Shown: piece after piece, positions 55,705-64,000 of the stretch
How the letters are laid out: every line of letters starts with the position of its first letter
Position numbering within the stretch: position 1 is the first letter of the stretch
NCBI GenBank assembly: GCA_039707655.1
Contig: CM077665.1
Span: forward strand, 135,799,148 to 135,863,147
From: Elymus sibiricus
Lineage: Eukaryota; Streptophyta; Magnoliopsida; Poales; Poaceae
DNA length: 64,000 bases
Reading direction: 5' to 3'
The notes under the pieces: model-generated
The model's database searches: none
What the model was told of the DNA's origin: nothing
The model's input: the letters and a program-made list of their open reading frames with translations, nothing else
Position numbers and translations under genes: made by a program

Positions 55705-57006
55705 TGATACGTCTCCAACGTATCTACTTTTCCAAACACTTTTGCTATGGGTTTGTCCTCTAATTTGCATGATTTGAATGAAACTAACCCGGACTGACAC
55801 TGTTTTCAGCAGAACTACCTTGGTGTTATTTTTGTGCAGAAACAAAAGTTCTCAGAATTGGACAAAAGTTTTTGTGGATTTTTTCTTGTAATTATAAGGA
55901 ATTATGGAGCGAAGAACTACCGGAGGGAGGCCACCTATGGGCCACAAGCCAACAGGGCGCGCCCTAATGGCTTGTAGGGCCCATGTGGCTCTCCCCACCC
56001 TAATTCCAGTCCTATAAATTCACATCCTCGGAGGAAAAAATCATAGAGCAGTTTTCATCGTGTTTTACGAGACAAAGCCACTCCCACCTCATGTTCTTCC
56101 TCGGGAGGGCAGATCTGGAGTCCGTTTGGGGCTCCGGAGAGGGGAAATCGTCGCCGTCGTCATCACCAACCCTTCTCCATCAACTATTCCATGATGCTCA
56201 CTACCGGGAGTGAGTAATTCCTTTGTATGCTTGCTGGTCGGTGGTAGGATTGGATGGAATTGATCATGTAATCGTGTTAAGTTTGATAGGGCTTGATCCC
56301 TAGTATCCACTATGTTCTGAGATTGATGTTGTTATGACTTTGCTATGCTTAATGCTTTTCACTAGGGCCCGAGTGTCATGATTTCAGATCTGAACATATT
56401 ATATTATCACTTAATATAAGATTGATTTGGTTCCTATCTTGCAAGTTGTATGCACCTATTACGTGTCTTGATCCGCATACCCCAAGGTGACAATAATTGG
56501 GATTCTTTCTGGTGATTTCCATAGTTTGAGGAGTTCATGTTTTCACCATGTGTTAATGCTTTGTTCTAGTTCTCTATTAAAGGGAGGCCCTAATATCCCT
56601 TAGTTTCCAATAGGACCCCGCTGCCACGAGAGGGTAGGACAAAAGATGTCATGCAAGTTCTTATCACAACCATATATGACTATATACGAAATACATGCCT
56701 ACATTATATTGATGAATTGGAGCTAGTTATGTGTCGTTCTAGTGTGTAACTGTTACATGATCAATGTCATTCAAATATCTCATCGTTGTACCATGTGCCT
56801 ACACTTTACATATACTGAATCTTGCTAAGTTACTATTGCTACTCCTACTGTCACAACTGCTACAAAATTGCTGATGTCACTACTACTGTTAGTTTTGCTA
56901 CTATTATTTGCCATGCTACTAAACCTTTGCTGCAGAGAGATATCCCAGGTGTGGTTGAATTGACAACTCAACTGTCAAGGCCAATAAATAATCTTTGGCT
57001 CCCCTT
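55705..57006 (+). repeat. Element L: WHAM-like Gypsy LTR, right end outside window
   Basis: It starts TGATACGTCTCCAACG at 55705 and has the long LTR body familiar from WHAM (memory-based). Examples are cctaatatcccttagtttcc and agaccccgctgccacg-like phrases near 56590-56630, and gtgtggttgaattgacaac near 56950. It stops at ggctcccctt (57006), where the J LTR begins. J probably inserted into it, and the remainder should reappear beyond J. It is itself inserted in the G2 late ORF. The left TSD candidate is gtagg (55700-55704). Confidence 0.7.
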
Positions 57007-58535
57007 TGAAAGCACATATGCTACCTTGGTGGTTTTGATAATTCATGACAACATACATTGTCTCTTGGACTAATAATTTTATCTAGCTTATTTCAGGTAT
57101 AGTCCACAGAGACTGATGGCAAAGGATTGTGTGGAGAATCCCCAAGGAGAAGAAGAAGAAGAATAAGGAATAGGATTGGTCAAGATTCAAGCTACAAGAC
57201 TCTGCATGTTGCTTTTATGTGAGAAATCACAATTGATTCCATGGGAAAGCCAATACTATTAATAGGGGATGAGGTATCTATGATGATCTGGTTGCTCAAA
57301 ATGCTCAAGTGTTAGACACCAAAAATACTCATCCATTCTCCCACAAAATCTCTGTCTAAACTCATATACTCAAAATCGGCGAGACCAAGTTTTGTATTTC
57401 GGTCCCACTGAGTCTAAACCCTAGACAGATCCAAAGCCAGACCGCAAACTTGGTACCACCAAGTTCCATATCGGTACCACCAAAAACAGTGACCAACTTA
57501 TTGGTATCTCATTTTCAAGAAACGGAATTTCCGAGAATTGAAAATTGGTACCACCGAGTTTGGAATTTGCCCAGGTGATCAATATCGGTACCACCGAGTT
57601 TCACATATCGATTTCACCGAAAAGGCCAAAGTTGCCACATTTTGCACTAGTCGGTACGACCGAGTTTCTACTTCGGTTTCACCTAGTTGGGCAATAATGT
57701 TGTAACGGTTGGATTTTTGGAGATGCCTATATATACCCCTCCACCAACTCTCGCTCGAAAGTGAAGCACTCAGAACATTTCCACACTTATCCTATCAGTT
57801 TTCCGAGAGAGAGCCACCTACTCATGTGTTGAGATCAAGACATTCCAATCCAACCATATGAATCGTGATTTCTAGCCTCCACAAGTTGCTTTTCACCCAA
57901 TCAATCTCTTCTACCAAGCCAAATATGTGAGAGAGTGATCGAGTGTTGAGGAGTCTATTACCTTGAAGCACAAGAGCAAGGAGTTCATCATACTTACCAC
58001 ATCTATTACCTTTTGGAGGTGGTTCCTCCTAGATTGGTTACGTGTTGCTTGGGAGCCTCCTACTTTGTGTTATGGAGTTGAACAAAGAAGTTTGTAAGGG
58101 CAAGGAGATCGCCTACTTCGTGAAGATCTACCCCGAGTAAGGCTAGTCCTCCGTGGACGTAGGTCAATCATGAAATAGACAAGGTTGCTACTTCGTGGAC
58201 CCTTCATGGGTGGAGCCCACCGTGGACTCTCGCGACCGTTACCATCCATGGGTTGAAGTCTCCATAAACGTGGACGTACGATAGCACCACCTATCGGAAC
58301 CACGGGAAAAATCTTCGTGTCTCCAATTGCGTTTGATCTTCCTATCTCTACTCCGTACTTTCACATGCATGTCTTTACATTCCGCTTCTATACTTGTTGA
58401 TGTGCTTGAGAAGGGTTTGCTAGACTAGCTAATCGTGCTAAAATATGCCAACAATTAAAATTGGGAATAGGCTAGGTTTTAGATTGCAAGTAGTCTATTC
58501 ACCCCCCTCTAGACACTACTTCTAGTGATCCCACA
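57007..58535 (+). repeat. 5' LTR of J
   Basis: 1529 bases from TGAAAGCACATATGCTACC to AGTGATCCCACA. It carries palindromic cggtaccaccg-type motifs between about 57375 and 57690 and a TATA-like tatatataccc near 57728. It aligns with the G1 3' LTR (40639-42143). Confidence 0.8.
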
Positions 58536-58557
58536 ATTGGTACTAGAGCTTTGGTCT
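58536..58557 (+). promoter_or_regulatory. Primer-binding site of J
   Basis: attggtactagagctttggt follows the LTR. It is a slightly changed form of the initiator-methionine tRNA site used by most plant Copia elements. Confidence 0.75.
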
Positions 58558-58590
58558 CCATAGCTTTGGTTTAATCACCTTTGGAGGAAG

Positions 58591-59220
58591 ATGGATGTTC
58601 TTAGTTTGGGGTGTCTTAGTTGTAGAGTGCCCATTCTTGATGGAGAGTACTATAGAGAGTGGAGAGACAAGATGCTTGTTATATTCAATGAATTCTATTT
58701 GAGCAAGTATGTTAAGAATCCCTATATGTCTCCCATTGATCCCTTGCATCCTTCTCATGAAGAGGAAATTGATATGCTTCCTAATCTTAGAACTGTCAAT
58801 CTTATTGTTAGAACTTTGCCAAGAGTTGCGCTTAATCAAATGAAGAACTTTGAGTGTGGTTATACTTTGTGGAATGATTTGGAGAAATGATATCCAAATC
58901 ATTCCTTGAGTAATCTTGATGAAATTCTTCATAAAGCCATTGCATTTTATAAGATGAAGCCTAATGATCCTAAATTTGATAATTGTCTATTTGAGCTTAG
59001 TGATCTCATGAGTGCTAAAGGAAATGTATCCACTATCAACAATATCATCCGTGAAGCTATTCATATTCATGCTTTAGAACATCGTCATGATCACAATTAT
59101 AATCAAGCTCTTGTTCCTTATGACGAGGGTTTTTCACTTGATGATGACAATGTGGAGCATGGCTACCACAATGAGGATGAAGAGTTTGATATTGAGTATG
59201 AGAAGATCATGAGGTGCTTG
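58591..59220 (+). pseudogene. gag: Gag of J, internally deleted
   Basis: ATG at 58591, with VPILDGEYYREWRDKMLVIF and GYTLWNDLEK, the N-terminal Gag domain of Copia elements. A TGA at 58888-58890 interrupts it, and the same frame continues with KMKPNDPKFDNCLFELSDLM. The C-terminal half (zinc knuckle and the Lys/Glu-rich part preserved in G1 and G2) is absent. The sequence passes from IMRCLSLMANFKDYM straight into the protease. Gag would form the particle; this copy is defective. Confidence 0.75.
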
Positions 59221-60506
59221 AGTCTTATGGCAAACTTCAAAGACTACATGTCCGGTGGAAAAGAGTGGATTCTCGACAGTGGATGCACCGATCAAATGAC
59301 CGGGGACAAAGATATGTTGGAAGACATTACACCAAACAATGGACCGCGAAGGTATGTCACCTTTGGAGATAACTCCAAGGGTAAGGTACTTGTTCTTGGT
59401 AAGGTGGCCATATCCCATGATAGCTCCATTAAAAATGTCATGCTTGTTGAATCCCTTGGCTACAATCTACTTTCTATATCTAGACTTGTCGACTTCGGTT
59501 TTAATGTGCTATTTACTAAAGTTGATTGCCAAGTGTTTCGCCAAGACAATCATAAAATGGTCTTTACCGGTTTTTGTAGAGGTGATCTATACATTGTCGA
59601 TTTCACTAAAAGAGGTCAACCGCGTACTTGTCTTATTGCAAAATCTTCTAAAGGTTGGCTTTGGCATAGAAGGCTAGGACATGTTGGTATGCATAATTTA
59701 GACAAGCTTATCAAAGGAGATCAGATCCTTGGTGTTAAAGATGTTATCTTTGACAAAGATAGACTAAGTAGTGCTTGTCAAGCCGGAAAGCAAGTAGGTG
59801 GAAGTCATGCAGTAAAGAATATCATGACTACTAAGAGACCACTCGAGTTGCTCCATATGGATCTCTTTGGTCGCAATGCTTACAAGAGCCTTGGTGGAAA
59901 TTCTTTTGGTCTAGTCATAGTTGATGATTTTTCTAGATTTACGTGGGTATTCTTCCTTGATGATAAATCACAGGTACAAAAGATCTTCAAGAACTTCGCT
60001 CGCAAAGCGGACAACCAATTTGAGGTCAAGATTAAAAGGTTTGGAGCGACAATGGATCGGAGTTCAAGAACACCAATGTGGATTCCTTTCTTGACGAAGA
60101 AGGGATTCTACATGAGTTCTCGGCTACGTACACGCCTCAACAAAATGGAGTTGTTGAGAGGAAGAACCGAACTCTTATTGAGATGGCCAGAACGATGCTT
60201 GATGAGTACAAGACTCCAAGACACTTTTGGGAAAAGGCCGTGGAAACTGCTTGTCATGCTACAAACCGACTCTATCTTCACAAGCTTCTCGGTAAAACAA
60301 CATACAAGATACTCACCGGTAACAAACACCAAGTTGGATACTTTTGGGTGTTTGGCTCCAAGTGTTACATTCTTGATAAGCATCGTCATTCTAAATTTGC
60401 TCCTAAATCTCATGAAGGTTTCCTACTTGGTTACGGAACAAACTCTCACACATACCGTGTCTACAACAACTTCACTCGAAAAGTTGAAGAGACGGTAGAT
60501 GTGTGA
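59221..60506 (+). pseudogene. Protease and integrase of J
   Basis: The protease active site is EWILDSGCTDQMTG (Asp at 59275-59277). The pre-integrase region is LWHRRLGHVGMHNL with SSACQAGKQVGG; the first Cys of the zinc-binding pair appears replaced by Ser. Integrase core: first Asp in LLHMDLFG (59860-59862), second Asp at 60048-60050, Glu in GVVERKNR (60156-60158), giving DX35E. A one-base loss at about 60040-60044 shifts the frame between the first and second Asp. The C-terminal part (HEGFLLGYGTNSHTYRVYNN) ends at a TGA, 60504-60506. The catalytic residues themselves are kept. Confidence 0.82.
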
Positions 60507-62529
60507 AGTTTGATGAATCTAATGGTTCGCAAGTCGAACAATTGCCAAATGATGTAGGTCATAAGGATCCTTCGAAACCTATTCAAGATCTATCTATCGG
60601 TAAGATTCGTCCCATGGAGGTGAAGGAGAGCACTTCATCAAGTCAAGTGGAAGCTCCAACTTCGCGTCAAGGGAACCACGGAACGACATGGAGGCATCCA
60701 CGAGTGGTACATGACAAGATGAAGAGGAGGAGTAAGTACATCAAGATGATCCACATCGACCTCCCTCACCACCTCCACAAGAGAACGACCCCACCAACGA
60801 CAACAATGAAGATGATGATGGTGAGGAACCTCCACCATCCAACAAGCAAAAGCTACAACGAGTTCAAGCAAGAGTGAACAAAAACCAACCCATAGAGCAA
60901 ATCTTCTGTGACATACAAACTGGAAGAATTACTCGCTCTAAAACTCGTCTAGCTAATTTTTGTGAGCATTATTCTTTCATCTCTAGTATTGAGCCTTTGA
61001 AGGTGGAAGAAGCGCTTGAGGACCCCGATTGGGTGAACCCTATGCATGAGGAGCTACACAACTTCGAGAGGAACGAAGTGTGGACATTAGTGGAGAAGCC
61101 CAAGGACGAGCAAAACGTCATTAGAACCAAGTGGGTGTTTCGGAACAAACAAGATGAAGATGGCCTAGTCATACGCAACAAGGCGTGTCTCGTGGCTCAA
61201 GGCTACACCCAAGTCGAAGGTATGGACTACGGTGAGACCTATGCCCCCGTTGCTAGACTTGAAGCTATCCGCATTCTTCTAGCTTATGCTAATCACCATG
61301 ATATCACTCTTTATCGAATGGATATTAAAAGTGGCTTTTTTAAATGGTGAGTTTGAAGAAGAGGTCTATGTTAAACAACCCCCTAGTTTTGTGAACCCTA
61401 AGAAACCTAATCATGTTTACAAGCTTCGTAAAGCTCTTTATGGTCTTGAACAAGCCCCTCGAGCTTGGTACAAATGCATAACAAAGTTTCTTGTTGAAAA
61501 GGGTTTTGAAATTCCTAAAATTGACGCAACCTTGTTGACTAAGAGAGTTAATGGTGAATTATTTGTGTGCCAAATTTGTGTGGATGATATTATGTTTGGA
61601 TCTACTAACCCACATTTTAGGGAGAAATTTGGAAGGTTGATGTTAGAGAAGTATGAGATGTCAATGATGTGTGAGCTGAAATTTTTCCTTGGTTTGCAAA
61701 TCAAGCAAATGAGTGATGGAACTTTCATCTCTCAAACCAAGTATACCAAGGACTTGATCAAGAAGTTCAACATGCAAGAGTGCAAAGGTATGAAAACTCC
61801 CATGCCTACTAGCGGACATGCTGACCTCACAAAGGAGGACAAACCGATTGATCAAAAGGTTTATCGATCAATGATCGGTTCATTGCTATATCTATGTGCC
61901 TCTCATCCCGATATCATGCTTAGTGTGTGCATGTGCGCTCGTTATCAAGCTGCACCTAAAGAGTGTTATCTTAAGGTCATGAAAAGAATTGAGAGATACT
62001 TGATACATACACAAAACTTTGGTATTTGGTATCCCAAGGGATCTTCATTTAATATTGTTGGCTATTCCGATTTGGACTATGTCGGGACAAGGTTGATAGA
62101 AAATCCACCTCGGGTACTTGCCAATTTCTTGGTAGATCTCTTGTGTCTTGGTCCTCCAAGAAACAAAACTCGGTATCTCTATCTACCGCCGAAGCGGAAT
62201 ACATTGCCGCCGGATCATGTTGTGCACAATTACTATGGATGACTCAAACTCTTAAGGATTATGGAATCTATGTGAGACATCTTCCTTTGCTTTGTGACAA
62301 TGAGAGTGCCATTAAAATTTCTTATAATCCCATGCAACATTCTTGAACTAAGCATATACAAGTTCCTCATCATTTTATTCGTGATCATGTTGCCAAAGGA
62401 GATATCAATCTCAAGCATGTGCGGAGTAACAAGCAATTGGCCGATATCTTTACTAAGCCACTTGAGGAGAAAGTGTTTTGTCACTTCAGGAGCGAGTTGA
62501 ACATCATTGATGCCTCAAACTTGAGCTAA
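60507..62529 (+). pseudogene. Reverse transcriptase and RNase H of J
   Basis: After a Ser/Pro/Asp-rich linker, reverse transcriptase starts at ALEDPDWVNPMHEELHNFER and WTLVEKPKDE. A one-base insertion in a T run near 61338 shifts the frame. It continues with [15 protein letters not shown] and the catalytic motif CVDD at 61577-61588, where Tyr is usual in the first place. Another shift lies near 62089. RNase H follows: [29 protein letters not shown], a TGA at 62344-62346, then HHFIRDHVAKGD and DIFTKPLEEKVF, ending TAA at 62527-62529. It would copy element RNA into DNA; broken here. Confidence 0.82.
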
Positions 62530-62821
62530 AAACTCATTTTGATGCATATGAGGGTTTCAGCTTACATGACTATTCTTTGATACCTATTGACAATATCTTA
62601 TATCTTGGAAATCTATGCTCCCTTGTATTGCATTTAACTTTTGTAGGAACTTGCATGAACTACATTCCACAAGATTGCAAACAACTCCAATCATGAGCAA
62701 TCTTGTCAAAAGCCAAGTATCTAGAGCCCTACCTTGTGATGGAGGAAGAAGACAACACAAAACATATCCTTGACATATTATCAAGAAAACTTCATTCTTG
62801 TCAATTGGATATATATATATA
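62530..62821 (+). other. Non-coding 3' part of J
   Basis: AT-rich sequence after pol without a protein frame, ending in a (TA)n run (about 62804-62816). In Sirevirus-type elements the late ORF would follow, but here the sequence changes to repeat M. The boundary is judged from sequence character and may be off by some 20 bases. Confidence 0.45.
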
Positions 62822-64000
62822 CAGACCGTCTATTCTGACATTGGGTGCAGAATAACTATTCTGACAACACTTCTGAACTGCACGGTTAATGCGAGTGCAC
62901 TGCATCCCTATCAAACGAGCACCGCAATATGAGCAGAAAAAACTGCACGTGTTGTTTCGTCACTGTTTTCGCCCCAGATTCTAAAACATTTGTCGTATCG
63001 AGGCATATAATATACCGTTGGATAGCTACGGAAAATCCGCAACTTTGTCATGTAGATCACTTTTCTAGATTCCTCACGCTTTAAGAGTAGTTTCAAAAAC
63101 GTTGGCAGCCTGACGAGTGGCAGCGAGCATATTTTCGCGTTTTTTTTAAACCGCTCATCGACATGAATCAAACGATATGGCGTTGGAAAGATATCGTCGA
63201 TGCACAACTTTTTCATGTTTATCACTCTCTCTAATTCCTTGCGGTTTGGGAGTAATTTCAATTTTACTAAAAAACGGAATTTTGTTTTTCAAATTTTACG
63301 AATTTTTTGGTATGGTTTTCGCTGCATTTTCTTAACCGTTTGTCAGAACGAGGCGTGTGATACGGCGTTGGAAATCTGTGGAATAGCTGCAACTTTCATA
63401 TGTTGGTCATTTCTTGAGATTCCTCACGGTTTTAAAGGAATTTTGAAAACGGTGCCGCTGCTTACGAGTGGCAGCGAGAGTATTTTCGTAAATTTTTCTA
63501 AACCGCTCGTCGGAATGATGCAAGTGATACGGCGTTGGATAGATATCAACGAGACACAACTTTTTCATGTAGAACACTCACTCTAATTCCTTACGGTCCA
63601 AGAGCAGTTTTGATTTTACCGAAATGCGGACACTCTGTTTTTCGCGACACCAAAATCGACGAGGGAACTGCATCAGACAGAAAATGTACTGCTTCAGACA
63701 GAAAATCGCACTGCATCAGACGGGCAAGCTAACTGCATGAGTTCTTTTGTCCCCTTTTCTAACATTTTTTATGAACGAGAGTAGACCGAAGAGACGAGGA
63801 CAAGGAACCACAAAACTATCAAAAAGTAAACCGCATTATTCTTTTTTTGTTTCTCTAACATTTTTTTGGGCGTTTTCATTTACAGTTTCATCTCAACTGT
63901 CGGGCCGAGTGTAGTGAACCACACGCGGCAACGAAGTGCACTGCAAGTTCTGATGCAATTTTCTGTTTCTGAACACATGATGCCGCACGGGAACAAGTGA
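62822..64000. repeat. Element M: unclassified transposon-like repeat with dimeric tandem units
   Basis: It begins cagaccgtctattctgacat, with a second ctattctgacaaca 24 bases on. From about 62983 it contains four related segments, anchored at 62985, 63149, 63334 and 63501, spaced 164, 185 and 167 bases. Each reads around aaccgctcgtcggaatga ... gatacggcgttgg ... caacttttt(c)atgt. Alternate copies are more alike (gagtggcagcgag at about 63114 and 63468), giving a dimer of about 350 bases. Then come short actgcatcagacagaaaat units (63668-63722). No coding frame convinces. This could be the subterminal part of a DNA transposon, but its other end is not visible. Confidence 0.4.

Larger units (their letters stand above)
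57007..62821 (+). mobile_element. Element J: Copia (Maximus/Sirevirus-like) with broken gag-pol
   Basis: The 5' LTR is 57007-58535, the primer site is near 58538, and gag-pol is 58591-62529 in Copia order (protease, integrase, reverse transcriptase, RNase H). A 3' non-coding part runs to about 62821, where unclassified repeat M begins. The 3' LTR is outside. J shares its LTR family with G1 and is the only element here with a nearly full pol. It carries at least three frameshifts and several stops, so it is not active as read. The left TSD would be within ccctt (57002-57006). Confidence 0.82.

Noticed and set aside
62911..63586. Open frames of 116 and 128 codons in M
   Set aside because: They overlap tandem repeat units on opposite strands and show no protein-like conservation between units.

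Overview
The window is an intergenic block from a large grass genome. The LTR families and terminal sequences point to Triticeae (wheat, Aegilops, barley or rye). I see no host gene, tRNA, rRNA or CRISPR array. Almost every base can be assigned to LTR retrotransposons nested in one another. Several insertions have both ends and a 5-bp target-site duplication (TSD) inside the window, so the nest can be read directly. Family names (Sabrina, WHAM, Maximus) are recalled from general knowledge and were not checked by a search.

Left to right: (I) a Sabrina-like LTR on the minus strand, 1-893, cuts (H), the 3' part of a Gypsy element, 894-3711. H sits in (G1), a Maximus/Sirevirus-like Copia derivative whose visible part runs 3712-42143. 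G1 is split by (A), a Gypsy-type non-autonomous element, 5239-37315, TSD ctaag. A carries (B), a Gypsy element of 6333-18007, TSD ggatg, in its 5' LTR. It carries (C), a pol-less element of 23986-36857, TSD ttaat, in its 3' LTR. C carries (D), 27584-33802. After G1 come (K), 42144-44594, a minus-strand relic of the A family, and (G2), a second Sirevirus-like derivative from 44599 to 55704. G2 is split by (F), 45148-53023, TSD gggac. Then come (L), a WHAM-like LTR, 55705-57006, cut by (J), a Copia/Sirevirus element from 57007 with a recognisable but broken gag-pol. Last is (M), from about 62822 to the window end, an unclassified repeat with a dimeric tandem organisation.

The most interesting content is a second gene carried by the related Gypsy elements B, D, F and H. 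It lies antisense to gag-pol, between pol (or where pol should be) and the 3' LTR. In B a six-exon model has canonical GT-AG introns and every reading phase closes, giving a 1077-codon frame broken by four nonsense codons. Its product starts with a domain I recognise as the putative gypsy-type transposon family (Pfam PF04195) and continues into Glu/Arg-rich coiled coils and an acidic tail. F carries a two-exon version, H a decayed one, and D a short form lacking the N-terminal domain but keeping a TATA box, ATG and phase-2 intron.

None of the elements looks autonomous now. B has lost reverse transcriptase and most of RNase H, and its integrase has Lys at the catalytic Glu position. A, C, D, F, G1, G2 and K show no pol. 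J has pol with frameshifts and stops. B and C share an identical 18-base primer-binding site, and D and F are one family, so the pol-less members were probably mobilised by relatives elsewhere. My by-eye LTR comparisons (A about 8% different; B, C and D about 4%; F about 7%) fit A being older than the elements inside it.
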